Shown here one piece after another: positions 25,655-35,771 of a stretch of 64,000 bases of DNA. The stretch covers positions 5,263,001 through 5,327,000 of the forward strand of contig NZ_CP009621.1 of NCBI RefSeq assembly GCF_000973725.1, written 5' to 3'. Below the pieces are notes generated by a model. That model was not told the DNA's origin. It made no database searches and worked only from the letters and a program-made list of their open reading frames with translations. A program made the translations under genes and the position numbers. The stretch comes from Pontibacter korlensis. GTDB lineage: Bacteria > Bacteroidota > Bacteroidia > Cytophagales > Hymenobacteraceae. Positions within the stretch are counted from its first letter, which is position 1; each line of letters begins with the position of its first letter.

Positions 25655-28033
25655 CTATTTATCTTCTGCCTCCAGAATGTTTTTGATGCCACGGGCCACG
25701 GCATCGGGATTAAAGGAGATGCTCGTGATGCCCTGTTCTACAAGGAAACGGGCAAACTCCGGGAAATCGCTGGGAGCCTGGCCGCACAGCCCGATTTTGA
25801 TACCCTTCTTTTTGGCACGCTCGATGGCCATGCTAATCATCTGTTTGATGGCAGGGTTCAGCTCGTCGAACAAGTCGCTGACAAGGGCGGAGTCGCGGTC
25901 GAGGCCGAGGGTGAGCTGCGTGAGGTCATTAGAGCCGATGGAGAAGCCGTCGAACACCTCGGCGAATTCCTCCGCTAAGATGACGTTCGAGGGTATCTCG
26001 CACATCATGTATATCTCCAGCTCGTTCCAGCCTTGCTTCAGCCCGAAATCGCCCATCAGATTCACAACTTTTTTGCCCTCCTCCACGGTGCGGCAAAACG
26101 GCACCATCAGCTTCACATTCGTAAAGCCCATCTCATTGCGCACGATTTTCATCGCCTCGCACTCCATCTGAAAGCCGTCCCTATACGCCTCGCTGTAATA
26201 GCGCGAGGCACCCCGGAAGCCGAGCATCGGATTTTCCTCCTCCGGCTCAAACTCACGCCCGCCAATTAAATCAGCATACTCGTTCGATTTAAAGTCGCTC
26301 ATGCGCACAATGACCTGGCGCGGGTAAAAAGCGGCGGCAATGGAGGCCACGCCCTCGGCCAATTTCTCGATAAAATATAGGCGTTTGTCCGGGTAAGGGG
26401 CGGTCAGTTCCTCTATCCACTTCTTCGCCTTTTTATCTTTCAGTTCCTCAAAGTGCAGGAGCGCGAGCGGGTGAATCTTGACAGTGTTGTTAATCACAAA
26501 CTCGATGCGCATCAGCCCTACACCCGCAACGGGATAGCTACTGTAAAAGAAAGCCATGTCAGGGTCGGCCATGATGAGCATCACCTCTGTCTCGGGCTTT
26601 CGCAGTTGCTCAAAATTAATATCCTCTTCCTCCCACTTTAAAAAGCCCTCATATACTTTTCCAGTATGCCCCTCGGCGCAGGATACGGTGATTTGCTGTC
26701 CATCTTTAATCGTTTGAGTTGCATCTTCCGTCCCAACAACCGCCACAGCGCCCAGCTCGCGGGCCACGATAGCGGCATGGCTGGTGCGCCCGCCGCTGTC
26801 CGTCACGATGGCCGAAGCTTTCTTCATCACCGTGTCCCAGTCGGGGTTGGTGATGCCCGTCACCAGCACGTCGCCCTCCTGCAGTTTGTCGGCCTCGTCA
26901 GGCGAGCTTAGAATGCGAGCGATGCCTTTGGTTACTTTCTCTCCAATCGCATTACCCGTCGTCACCACCGTGCCTCCTTCCTTCAGCCGATACTCCTTCA
27001 GTTTCGATTTGTCTTTGCCGGAATGCACGGTTTCGGGGCGGGCCTGCACTATGTACAACTCACCGCTTTCGCCGTCTTTGGCCCACTCTATATCCATGGC
27101 GCGGCCGTAATGTTCCTCTATCTCCAGCGCCCAAGTGGCCAGCGTGGTCACTTCCTCGTCGGTAAGTATAAAGCGATGCTGTTTGTTTTTCGGCGTGTCC
27201 TTATTCACGGTAGTGCCTTCGCCTTTTTTGGCTTCGCCATATACCATCGTCTGCTCTTTGCTTCCTATTTTCTTGGAGATGATGGAACGAATTCCTTTCT
27301 TTAGCGAGGGCTTAAAAACATAGAACTCGTCGGCGTTTACGGCACCCTGAACCACGTTCTCGCCTAGGCCCCAGGTACCGGTCAGGAAGATGACCTGCTC
27401 ATAGCCGCTGTCGGGCAGGATAGTGAAGCCGACGCCAGCCGAGGCTTTGTCGGAGCGCACCATTTTCTGCACGCCAGCCGAGAGCGCCACTTTCATGTGG
27501 TCGAAGCCGTTGTGCTCACGGTAGCGGATGGCGCGGTCGGTGAAGAGAGAGGCGTAGCACTTCTTGCAGGCTTCCACCGCATCCTCTGCGCCCTGCACGT
27601 TCAGGAAAGAGTCGTGCTGCCCCGCAAAAGAGGCCTCGGGCAAGTCCTCAGCGGTGGCGCTGCTCCGCACGGCCACGCTGGAGAGCGCCTCCTCCTTCTC
27701 CTCCAGCTGGTGGTATGCCTCTTTAATGGCCGCTGCGACCTCCTCCGGAAATGCTCCTCTCATCACCGCCTGCCGCGCCTTTTTTCCTGTTTCGCTTAGG
27801 TTGGAAAACTTCTGCCTGTCCAGCTCCTCCAGTAGCGTCGTCAGCTCCTCCTTCAGCCCGTTATGCTCCAGAAATTCCCAGTAAGCCTGCGCAGTGGTGG
27901 CGAACCCGGCGGGTATATGAATGCCATTCGGACCTAGCTGACTAATCATTTCGCCGAGCGAGGCGTTCTTGCCGCCCACCTCAGCCACATCGGTGTTGTT
28001 TAAGTCCTCGAAAAATCGAATGTAAGTGCTCAT
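25655..28033 (-). CDS. ppsA: Phosphoenolpyruvate synthase
   Basis: This enzyme makes phosphoenolpyruvate from pyruvate with ATP to AMP + phosphate. The N-terminal ATP-binding part shows VGGKNASLGEMISQL and VRSSATAEDLPEASFAGQHD. The swivelling domain carries the phosphohistidine in TDSGGRTSHAAIVARELG. The C-terminal PEP-binding TIM barrel includes MLGFRGASRYYSE, FSIGSNDLTQLTLGLDRDS and the GLCGQAPSD loop with the catalytic Cys. I use ATG 28031-28033 (MSTYIRFFEDLNNTD), giving 792 residues as in E. coli; the longer frame adds 14 unlikely residues. It is divergent from gap, with about 270 bases between, and lies upstream of the P-type ATPase on the same strand (73 bases apart), possibly co-transcribed. 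Confidence 0.95.
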   Translation of the reverse strand: MSTYIRFFEDLNNTDVAEVGGKNASLGEMISQLGPNGIHIPAGFATTAQAYWEFLEHNGLKEELTTLLEELDRQKFSNLSETGKKARQAVMRGAFPEEVAAAIKEAYHQLEEKEEALSSVAVRSSATAEDLPEASFAGQHDSFLNVQGAEDAVEACKKCYASLFTDRAIRYREHNGFDHMKVALSAGVQKMVRSDKASAGVGFTILPDSGYEQVIFLTGTWGLGENVVQGAVNADEFYVFKPSLKKGIRSIISKKIGSKEQTMVYGEAKKGEGTTVNKDTPKNKQHRFILTDEEVTTLATWALEIEEHYGRAMDIEWAKDGESGELYIVQARPETVHSGKDKSKLKEYRLKEGGTVVTTGNAIGEKVTKGIARILSSPDEADKLQEGDVLVTGITNPDWDTVMKKASAIVTDSGGRTSHAAIVARELGAVAVVGTEDATQTIKDGQQITVSCAEGHTGKVYEGFLKWEEEDINFEQLRKPETEVMLIMADPDMAFFYSSYPVAGVGLMRIEFVINNTVKIHPLALLHFEELKDKKAKKWIEELTAPYPDKRLYFIEKLAEGVASIAAAFYPRQVIVRMSDFKSNEYADLIGGREFEPEEENPMLGFRGASRYYSEAYRDGFQMECEAMKIVRNEMGFTNVKLMVPFCRTVEEGKKVVNLMGDFGLKQGWNELEIYMMCEIPSNVILAEEFAEVFDGFSIGSNDLTQLTLGLDRDSALVSDLFDELNPAIKQMISMAIERAKKKGIKIGLCGQAPSDFPEFARFLVEQGITSISFNPDAVARGIKNILEAEDK

Positions 28034-28303
28034 GTTTGATATTTTACCCTTCGTAAGTATAACCTGGAGGCACATTAAAAGGAGAAGCTGGACAGGTATC
28101 CTTCAGAAAAAATTAGCATATAAGACTGGGGAAGCATACATCTTCTTCAATCCTATATATAACATTTCCACTTTTTTATTACTATAATTTCCTTAACTGA
28201 TCACCCATAATCCAGTATAACCATTTAAACAGCCTTACATAAAGTACTTATATCAAGAGGTTAGGTTGTAAAATATATGTTCTGAAATCAAAACAAATGG
28301 ACT

Positions 28304-29311
28304 ATGGCAAATGTGGCGATAAACGGATTGGGCCGAATAGGCCGGGCAACGCTGAAGATTATACTTGAAAGTGACGACCTGAATTTAGTCGCGGTGAATG
28401 ATTTGGTGTCGGCAGACAACTTGGCGTACCTCCTCCGCTACGACACAGTGTACGGGCGCTATTCAAAAACTGTGGAGTCAGCGGAGGGCATACTGGTGAT
28501 TGACGGAAAGAAGTATCCGGTGCTGAACGAGAAAGACCCGGCGGTGCTGCCTTGGAAGGATATGAACGTGGACCTGGTATTTGAGTGCTCGGGCGTGTTC
28601 AAGAAGCGCGAGGATTTGGAGAAGCACCTGAAAGCGGGTGCCAAACGAGTGGTGCTATCGGCACCTGCCAAGAGCGACGACGTGAAAACAATTGTATTCG
28701 GCGTGAACTCCGGCGAGGAGGCAGAGGATATCATTTCCTGTGCCAGTTGCACCACCAACTGCATCTCGCCGGTGGTGGAAATCATCAACCGCCGCATCGG
28801 TATCAAAAAAGCGAACATGACTACCATCCACGCCTATACCTCGAGCCAGGCGCTGGTGGATGGGCCGAATAAAAAAATGCGAAGAGGCAGGGCCGCCGCC
28901 TCCAACTTTGTGCCTACCACCACCGGAGCAGCCAAAGCTACCGCCAAGGCGCTGCCCGAAATGGAAGGCAGGTTTGACGGAGCAGCCATCCGAGGTCCTG
29001 TTAACGTTGGCTCTATCGCTGATATCAATATGGTATTAGAACGGAAAACAACAGTGGAGGAACTCAACTACATCTTTAAAGAAGAGGCGCAGACAGAGCG
29101 ATACAAAGGCGTGCTGGGCGTATCGGACGATGAGCTGGTTTCGTCGGACATCGTGCACGATTCCCGCGCTTCGATTGTGGACCTGAGCATGACGCAGGTG
29201 GTGGGCGGCGACCTGGTGAAAGTGATGAGTTGGTACGACAACGAGTGGGGCTACGCCAATCAGATGGTGCGCGAGGCGAAGCATGTGCTGAGCCAGGTGG
29301 CGGCATCGTAG
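28304..29311 (+). CDS. gap: Glyceraldehyde-3-phosphate dehydrogenase
   Basis: This glycolytic enzyme oxidises glyceraldehyde 3-phosphate with NAD+ and phosphate. INGLGRIGRATLK starts the Rossmann fold; the Asp in VNDLV (Asp33) favours NAD over NADP. SCASCTTNCISPVVE carries catalytic Cys149, and the catalytic His lies in MTTIHAYTSSQALVDGP. The usual RVPTPNGSVVDL-type segment reads RGPVNVGSIADINM, so this is a divergent subfamily member. The C-terminal SWYDNEWGYANQMV is canonical. Length is 335, normal. It is monocistronic, with a strong terminator right after it. It is probably not the only gap gene in the genome, given its company of accessory carbon genes (inference). Confidence 0.93.
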   Translation: MANVAINGLGRIGRATLKIILESDDLNLVAVNDLVSADNLAYLLRYDTVYGRYSKTVESAEGILVIDGKKYPVLNEKDPAVLPWKDMNVDLVFECSGVFKKREDLEKHLKAGAKRVVLSAPAKSDDVKTIVFGVNSGEEAEDIISCASCTTNCISPVVEIINRRIGIKKANMTTIHAYTSSQALVDGPNKKMRRGRAAASNFVPTTTGAAKATAKALPEMEGRFDGAAIRGPVNVGSIADINMVLERKTTVEELNYIFKEEAQTERYKGVLGVSDDELVSSDIVHDSRASIVDLSMTQVVGGDLVKVMSWYDNEWGYANQMVREAKHVLSQVAAS

Positions 29312-29350
29312 TATACTTCTCTTCTGGACTGTATACTCCTCTTCTGGACT
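29311..29350 (+). repeat. Two tandem 20-nt repeats after gap
   Basis: GTATACTTCTCTTCTGGACT at 29311-29330 is repeated at 29331-29350 with one base changed. It begins on the last base of the gap stop codon, so the second copy probably arose by slippage or duplication of the 3' untranslated region. Confidence 0.85.
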
Positions 29351-29355
29351 TTGGG

Positions 29356-29397
29356 AGGCTTACAATACTGAGAATTGGTATTGTAAGCCTTTTTTTA
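29356..29397 (+). terminator. Intrinsic terminator of gap
   Basis: A 13-bp perfect stem (AGGCTTACAATAC with GTATTGTAAGCCT) has a 9-base loop and is followed directly by a run of T. Confidence 0.92.
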
Positions 29398-29487
29398 AAT
29401 GATAACTTCTTTTGCCATTACATACTTCAAGTTGAAAACTGGCTTCAACTGTACTCCAGGTTAGAACTTGAAGAGTATGTGATTCTA

Positions 29488-30530
29488 GTAGGTTTTCCCA
29501 ACCTTGCTGTCGCACACCGGAAAATAAAAAGTGAGTTTTTTGATCAGATAAGCAAGGTGGTGGACTGGCGCCCTATCTCCAACATCATCCAAAAGCACTA
29601 CGTGAAACGCACCAGCGCCACTGGCTGCCCCGCCTATGATGGTTTGCTACTGTTTGAGAAGGGCCATTGCAGACCTGGTACGGGCTAAGTGACTATGAAG
29701 TGGAAGGCAGGCTCAATGACAATATTTCCTTTAGCCGTTTTATTGGCCTGAGCCTGGATGCCAAAGCACCAGGCCACAGCGTACTGAGCCGTTTCCGCAC
29801 CGAGCTGACAAACAAAGGCGTGTATGAGAAGCTGTTCAAAGAAGTCAACAAACGGCTCGTAAAGCATAAGGTCAATGTCAAAACCGGCGCTATCACAGAT
29901 GCTTCCATTACCCCTACGCCACTTAAACCTAAAGGCATACGACCTATCAAACAGAAACCGACCGCTCAGAAGGGCCACGCGACGAGGAGCAGGCAGTGAA
30001 AGAAGAGCAAACCAGCAGCTGCTGAAAATAACAAAGCCAGGCGTGGATGCAGAAGCAAGATAGTTGAAAAGGCAGGCAAAGCTCTTTTATGGCTATAAGA
30101 GAGCTTGCCGTTACTGATACGGAGTGCATGCTGCTGCATGTAGTGACAACAGAGGCGAGTGTGAAAGAGATTGCAAACCTGGAAGATGTGCTCGGAGAAG
30201 TAGAGATGTCGGAGCATATTCCGTTTTATGCAGATAAAGGGTATGTTTCAGAGAAGAACCGGAAACTGGTGAAAGGAAAGAAGCTAAAGGACCGGATACA
30301 GAAGAAAACCGTACAGGGCAGGCATTAACAGAAAGGGAGAAGCAGTTTAACAAGCTTATCAGCAAGGTCAGGTATAAGGTAGAGAGAACCTCACCAGCAT
30401 CAACCGCTGGTTCAACAGCAAACAGGCCCGCTACACAGGCTTGGCAAAGACGCATACCCAGCACCTGATGGAGGCTGTGACTTACAACCTTTACCGCATG
30501 CCGGGGATTGTTATGCCTAATCGGCAATAA
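29488..30530 (+). pseudogene. Frameshifted IS5-type transposase
   Basis: Pieces in different frames line up as one IS5-like transposase. They read HRKIKSEFFDQISKVVDW and YDGLLLFEK, then TWYGLSDYEVEGRLNDNISF, SRFIGLSLDAKAPGHSVLSR and KTGAITDASITPTPLKPKG. After a break come HIPFYADKGYVSEKNRKL and finally SINRWFNSKQARYTGLAK ending PGIVMPNRQ. At least three frame changes and stops separate them, so no full product can be made. The DDE residues are spread over the pieces. It lies between the terminator of gap and the gpmI gene. Element ends were not identified. Confidence 0.85.
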
Positions 30531-30532
30531 CA

Positions 30533-30575
30533 ACAGGCTATGGCAGCCCCAAATGGTGCTGCCATAGCCTGTTTT
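30533..30575 (+). terminator. Strong intrinsic terminator after the transposase remnant
   Basis: A 15-bp perfect stem (ACAGGCTATGGCAGC with GCTGCCATAGCCTGT, 10-base loop) is followed by TTTT. It is oriented for the plus strand but is symmetrical enough to block read-through from gpmI as well. Confidence 0.85.
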
Positions 30576-30660
30576 AAAGATAAATAAACGAAAAGTCCTC
30601 TAAAAAAGGGGAAGAACAGAAAACGAAACCTTTTTCAACGGTCTCAGACTGTTAGTACTA

Positions 30661-32214
30661 TTATTGAATTGCCTCCCCTTTCTCTATCAAAACAGAACCG
30701 CTCATTTCTTCGGGTTTGGGGATACCCATAAGGGTAAGGATGGTGGGGGCGACATCACCTAACTTTCCGTCTTTCAGCTTTGTGCCTTCCTCCGCGCCAA
30801 GTAAGATGCAAGGTACAGGGCTGGTGGTGTGGGCGGTGAAGGGAGAGCCGTCAGAGCTTTTCATTTTCTCGGCGTTACCGTGGTCGGCCAGGATGATAAT
30901 AGCATAACCTGCCTCTAAGGCGGTTTCGGCAACGGTTTGGAGGCAACTGTCCACGGTTTCGCAGGCTTTGATAGCCGCCTGCATGTCGCCGGTGTGGCCT
31001 ACCATATCGGCGTTGGCGAAGTTGAGGCAGATGAAGTCGGTGCCCTGCTCCCGCAGCTTGGACAGAATAGCGTAGCGTATGCCTACGGCGCTCATCTCTG
31101 GTTTCTGGTCAAAAGTGGGTACATCGGGCGAATCCACCATGATGCGCTCCTCCCCCTCAAACTCCTTTTCCTGTCCGCCATTGAAAAAGTACGTCACGTG
31201 CGGGTACTTGGTTGTTTCGGCGATGCGGATCTGCTTTTTGCCTGCCTTGGACAGTACCTCACCCAATGTGTTTTGCAGGTTCGGGTTTTCGAACAGCACC
31301 CCCACATTCTCAAAGGTCTCATCGTAGCGCGTCATGGTGAGGTATCTAAGGTCAAGCTTGTGCATGTCGTGGTCAGGGAAATCTCGCTGCGTGAGCGCCT
31401 CTGTCAGCTGCCGCGCTCGGTCTGTGCGGAAGTTGAAACACACCACCACATCCCCCTCCCCTATGGTGGCTACGAGCTCCTGCTCCTGCATTAGTACGAT
31501 GGGTTTGACAAACTCGTCGGTTTCGCCGCTGTCATACCTCTGCTGCATGGCCGCTTTCCAGTCTTCTACCGCTACACAAGTATCGGCTTTGCCATTTACC
31601 AGGGCCTGGTAAGCCATGGCGGTGCGGTGCCAGTTTTTGCCGCGATCCATGGCATAGTAGCGGCCGATGATGCTGGCCAACCTGCCCGTGGTCTGCTGTA
31701 AGTGAGCCTCTAAATCCTCCAGAAAGCCGATGCCGCTTTTGGGATCGGCATCGCGGCCGTCGGTGAAGGCATGTATATATAGCTCTTTCACCTCCTGCTC
31801 CCGGGCAATCGAGCAAAGGGCTTTCAGGTGGAAGATGTGCGCATGGATGCCGCCGTCCGACACCAATCCCATGAAATGCACCTTTTTCCCCTCCTTTTTG
31901 GCATAGGCAAGGGCATCGAGCAAAACTTTGTTTTTGCTCAGGCTGCGGTCTTCGATACCCATGTTTATCTTCACCAGCGATTGGTACACCACCCGCCCTG
32001 CGCCCAAGGTTATATGCCCGACTTCGGAGTTTCCCATCTGGTCTTCAGGCAGGCCCACCGCAATGCCGTGCGCCTGCAACTGGCTGTGCGGCTGCTCGCG
32101 CCATACTTTATTTATAAAAGGCGTATTGGCCTGGGCAATGGCCGACACGTTTCTTCCTCCTTCAGGCGTGATGCCCCAGCCGTCGAGGATGATGAGTATA
32201 GTTTTCTTTTGCAT
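30661..32214 (-). CDS. gpmI: Phosphoglycerate mutase, 2,3-bisphosphoglycerate-independent
   Basis: This enzyme interconverts 3- and 2-phosphoglycerate using two Mn ions and a phosphoserine. It belongs to the alkaline-phosphatase superfamily: LIILDGWGITPEGG supplies a metal Asp, MGNSEVGHITLGAGRVVYQ the catalytic Ser, and FTDGRDADPKS, NFRTDRARQLTEAL, NFANADMVGHTGD and LADHGNAEKM the other metal and substrate ligands. The start at ATG 32212-32214 (MQKKTILIILDGW) gives 517 residues; the longer frame adds 12 residues not expected in the family. It is the last gene of a minus-strand run (pgmB, GH65 phosphorylase, pfkB remnant, gpmI). It is intact. Confidence 0.95.
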   Translation of the reverse strand: MQKKTILIILDGWGITPEGGRNVSAIAQANTPFINKVWREQPHSQLQAHGIAVGLPEDQMGNSEVGHITLGAGRVVYQSLVKINMGIEDRSLSKNKVLLDALAYAKKEGKKVHFMGLVSDGGIHAHIFHLKALCSIAREQEVKELYIHAFTDGRDADPKSGIGFLEDLEAHLQQTTGRLASIIGRYYAMDRGKNWHRTAMAYQALVNGKADTCVAVEDWKAAMQQRYDSGETDEFVKPIVLMQEQELVATIGEGDVVVCFNFRTDRARQLTEALTQRDFPDHDMHKLDLRYLTMTRYDETFENVGVLFENPNLQNTLGEVLSKAGKKQIRIAETTKYPHVTYFFNGGQEKEFEGEERIMVDSPDVPTFDQKPEMSAVGIRYAILSKLREQGTDFICLNFANADMVGHTGDMQAAIKACETVDSCLQTVAETALEAGYAIIILADHGNAEKMKSSDGSPFTAHTTSPVPCILLGAEEGTKLKDGKLGDVAPTILTLMGIPKPEEMSGSVLIEKGEAIQ

Positions 32215-32334
32215 GATTCTAACTTGATCTTTTAGAACCTCTTCCAGCATAGTATATGTTTTAGAAATTAAAGTTAATATGTACTGATATTTGCACCTAG
32301 TTTCTCCTCTTCATTAAGTCAATAATCAGTTTCT

Positions 32335-33225
32335 TCTACATCTTTTCTTTCTGCACAACTCTGTTCCTGGCGTTATAGTGACAGCTGCTACTCTCCACTT
32401 CAATTCATCATGTAAATTATTACCCTTGGAAGGGGACAAAACAATGCCAGCTACCATGGTATCACCTGCGCTAACTGTACTGCCTTGCTTTACAGTTGGC
32501 GGCACTACATACTATTATATGCTGCCCTTGCTGTAGGGCATGGTATCACGGGGCCCAAATGACACAACTAATTCCCCGGTTTACAACCTTTTGAGCTAGC
32601 TCTTCCTGCTTCATACCAATTATTTGTTCTTTAACTGCCAGTTGGTCTGATTCCTTCAGGTTAGGCTTCATCAGGCAGAGACTTATCTCAGCGGCTTTCT
32701 TTAAAGCGGAGCCAGAGGTGTCTATTATACATTGTATATTTTTATCTAGCGCAACTAGCGCAATCTGTGCTACCTGCCTAAACGTTTATCGGGGCACCAG
32801 GAGGTAAACTATCACTTGCCACAAGATATGAAACTTCATCCGGGAGGTCTTTTATAGCCTGCAGGCAATCCTGCCACTCGTCTTCGCTTACATTGTCTCC
32901 TGGAAAACCAAACCGTTATTAGTTATTTGTCGTGCTTTCGAAAACTGCCAGATTTTCACGTGTCGGATTTCGGCACTCAATCATCTTCTGGATGATTCCC
33001 TCCTTCTTGAGCAACTCTTTGATTTTGTAACCAGAATTCCTGTCAGGTATATTACCAGTGTCTCCCCTCCTAATTGTTTAACGGCTCTGGAAACATTTAT
33101 GTCGCATACACTTGGCTCATAGAATAGACAGGATTTTTACAGTTTAATTTATCGTTAGGCAGCAGCCTTTCAACATAAGTACTCTTATCCAGAGCAGGGT
33201 TTACTGTAAGTGTTGCTATTTTCAT
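32335..33225 (-). pseudogene. Decayed PfkB-type sugar-phosphate kinase
   Basis: On the minus strand an ATG at 33223-33225 opens MKIATLTVNPALDKSTYVER, the N-terminus of PfkB/FruK-type 1- or 6-phosphofructokinases. Frames then shift repeatedly. Readable pieces in order are CDINVSRAVKQLGG, SGYKIKELLKKEGI, RNPTRENLAVFEST, YLVASDSLPPGAP, IQCIIDTSGSALKKAAE and LMKPNLKESDQLA. Last is SAGDTMVAGIVLS, the GAGDS-type catalytic loop with the base Asp. At least five frame changes or stops are present, so it is not functional. It sits between the GH65 gene and gpmI in the same orientation, and so was once the phosphofructokinase step of the operon. Confidence 0.85.
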
Positions 33226-33359
33226 GGCTGATCTCTTCTATACTGTTACAAAGTTTATACTGTTACAAAGAAATTTTGCTTTTTATCTTAGCCCATCCGT
33301 TCTGGAACTGAATGGGAATTCTAATGAATCCTCCACTCTTCGCAGCATTTGGTGTTCTT

Positions 33360-35765
33360 TTATGACGTTTTCCCAGACAAGCTAAAGGTTCTAACTTCTC
33401 CTTTTTTGAATTCGTGAATTTTATTTATCACGCCGATGTTGACTTCATTCCCCCAGCCTTCTTCAAAGGAAATCTGCAGCCTTTCATGGTTGATGGAGAG
33501 CGAAATCCAGTGGCGGCGGTACTTGATGCGCATTGTGATTTCCTTGATACGCTCCGGCAGGTTCGGGTTTATCCAGAGTGCGTCGTCGCCGACCTCCAGG
33601 CCCGCGTAACTGCGCTGCACCAAGTCCAAGGAACCGGCCATGGCGCCGAGGTGGATGCCTTCGGGCGTGGTGCCGCCCTGTATATCTTTGAAATCGCTGA
33701 TGAGGAGGGCCTCGAAGTTCTCCCAGGACTCTTTCCTGTCATATTTCGACATGATCCAGGAAAAGACAAAGCGGCTGAGCGTAGAGCCGTGCGAGGTACG
33801 GCTTCTGTAGTATTCGATGTTCCTGCGGATTTTCTCCTCATTGAAATCATAGCCCAGCCTGCCGAAGATATCATGCAGCTCATCTTTGGAGAAGAGATAA
33901 AACAGCATCAGAGCATCAGCCTGCTTGCTGGCTTTATACCTGTTGGGCGAGTCGCCTTCGCTTTCCAACACACGGTCCAGCCGCGCGATGTCCTCATACT
34001 TCTCGCGGTACTCCTCCCAAGGGAATTCTTCCAACTGCTCATACCCTTCAAACTGGTTCAGCACCGCTTCGTTGATGAACGGCACGTACATTTTCTGGCT
34101 TATCTCACGCCACAGGTCAAACTCCTCCTTATCGATGCAAAGCTCCTTGAGAAGCTCGCGCTTTCGGCTTTTCTCTATCAGGTCAAGTATCTCAATAGCT
34201 TTCTGCAGCACCCAGGCCACCATCACGTTAGTATAGGCGTTGTTCCGCAGCCCCTGCCCCTCCGAATCAGGGTAGGAAGTATGGTACTCGTCGGGGCCGA
34301 CCACGTGCAGTATCTCGTAGCGCTGCCGCTCTTTGTTATAGCTGGCTTTGCTGGCCCAATACGAGGCGATGCTCAGGAACATCTCCGCCCCGAAGAAAGA
34401 GAGGAAGGGCTGGTCGTCAGTGGCCAGAAAGTAATTCCAGATGTTATAAGGGATGGCTGCATTGATGTGGCGCTGCAAATGTGTATTATCAGGTAGCCAG
34501 TTGCCCGACTTCGGGTTGAGGTGCAGCACCTGGCTCTCTTCCCTGCCGTTGCTGCCGCTTTGCCACGGAAACATGGCTCCCCTGAAACCTTCCTGCTGTG
34601 CGGCATAACGCGCCTCATCCAGCCGATAGTAGCGGTACATGAGCAGACTTCGGGTAATTTCGGGGAAGCGCAGGTTAAGGAAAGGAAATATGAAAAGCTC
34701 ATCCCAGAAGATATGCCCTCTGTATGCCTCACCGTGCAGCCCACGCGAAGGCACCCCCACATCCATTCCAATGGTATTTAGCGACACTGTTTGTAGAATA
34801 TGGAAAATGTGGAGGCGCAACAGCTGCTGCGTTTTGTCACCGTCTATAATGCCGATGTCGGCCCGGTGCCACAGGCGTTCGTAAGCATGCTCGTGGCGCA
34901 CCTGTAACACCTCGAACCTTCCGGCGCGGGCGATATCCTTCCGCGCCTCCAGGGCGGGTTCGCTGATGGCGCGGTCGTTTGAAGTATAAAATGCTACGAT
35001 TTTCTCCACCACATAGCTTTCGCCCTCAGCGACCTCGAAGCGCAGGATCTGCCCGATGTAGCCTTCCCGCTGGTTCGTTTCTGTAGCCGGCTCCAGGGGT
35101 TGCTGCTGGTGGTACAGATTCGTGCGGGCCGCCTGAGCCATCTTGATTTTTGACTGCTTTGTCTCTACCACCAGCATGATGCTGTTGTCGGTCAGCTGCT
35201 CGGTCAGGAGCGGGTCGAGGTGATGGCTTTCCAGCTCGCTATAGCGCTCCACGTTATCATTGATCACGGTGCCATCCAATGCGGTGCGAATTTCAATGGG
35301 GCCGCTCCAGTTTTCAGGGGTTAAATGCCACTGCAGGCCCGCCATGTGCCTGTCGCGCATGCTCACGATGCGGCGGCTTTGGATATGTGTGCGCCGTCCC
35401 AGGCTGTCCTCCACTCGGAAGTCACGCTCGAAAATACCTATTTTCATGTAAAGCGTCTGCCGGTAGTCCAGCACTTTGTACAGCGCCAGGTTCAGCCACT
35501 CGTCCCCCTCAGGCCTGAAGCTCAGGCAAAGCCAGTTCGGGAAGTTCACAAAGTCCTCATTTTCGATAGTTCTCCCCGAAATTTCCGTTTCCACACGGTT
35601 ATAGCCGCCAGCCAAGTAGGTGCCAGAATAGTTAAACTCGTTGTTGCTGTTTTCTTCGGCGGCTCCTCTCGTGGCGAAGTAGCCGTTGCCTAGCGTGCAG
35701 AGCGCCTCGCGCAGCTTCTGTTCTTCGGGTACCCAATCATCATAGCTTATACTGAATCTTTCCAT
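33360..35765 (-). CDS. GH65 disaccharide phosphorylase (trehalose/maltose/kojibiose type)
   Basis: This enzyme splits a glucose disaccharide with phosphate to beta-glucose 1-phosphate plus glucose. It has the expected three-part layout: an N-terminal beta-sandwich (LGNGYFATRGAAEENSNNEF), a helical linker, then the (alpha/alpha)6 catalytic barrel. The barrel shows GEAYRGHIFWDELFIFPFL, GFRGAMFPWQSGSNGREE and VVGPDEYHTSYPDSEG, whose Glu in PDEYH is the general acid. HGSTLSRFVFSWIMSK and GGTTPEGIHLGAMAGSLDLV carry the phosphate-binding elements. Length 801 is normal. It follows pgmB by 6 bases, so product Glc-1-P passes to beta-phosphoglucomutase. Which disaccharide is used cannot be told by eye. 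Confidence 0.9.
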   Translation of the reverse strand: MERFSISYDDWVPEEQKLREALCTLGNGYFATRGAAEENSNNEFNYSGTYLAGGYNRVETEISGRTIENEDFVNFPNWLCLSFRPEGDEWLNLALYKVLDYRQTLYMKIGIFERDFRVEDSLGRRTHIQSRRIVSMRDRHMAGLQWHLTPENWSGPIEIRTALDGTVINDNVERYSELESHHLDPLLTEQLTDNSIMLVVETKQSKIKMAQAARTNLYHQQQPLEPATETNQREGYIGQILRFEVAEGESYVVEKIVAFYTSNDRAISEPALEARKDIARAGRFEVLQVRHEHAYERLWHRADIGIIDGDKTQQLLRLHIFHILQTVSLNTIGMDVGVPSRGLHGEAYRGHIFWDELFIFPFLNLRFPEITRSLLMYRYYRLDEARYAAQQEGFRGAMFPWQSGSNGREESQVLHLNPKSGNWLPDNTHLQRHINAAIPYNIWNYFLATDDQPFLSFFGAEMFLSIASYWASKASYNKERQRYEILHVVGPDEYHTSYPDSEGQGLRNNAYTNVMVAWVLQKAIEILDLIEKSRKRELLKELCIDKEEFDLWREISQKMYVPFINEAVLNQFEGYEQLEEFPWEEYREKYEDIARLDRVLESEGDSPNRYKASKQADALMLFYLFSKDELHDIFGRLGYDFNEEKIRRNIEYYRSRTSHGSTLSRFVFSWIMSKYDRKESWENFEALLISDFKDIQGGTTPEGIHLGAMAGSLDLVQRSYAGLEVGDDALWINPNLPERIKEITMRIKYRRHWISLSINHERLQISFEEGWGNEVNIGVINKIHEFKKGEVRTFSLSGKTS

Positions 35766-35771
35766 AGATCT

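Noticed and set aside
33414..34496. Long antisense open frame over the GH65 gene
   Set aside because: It is a shadow of a fully recognisable phosphorylase, with no motif of its own.
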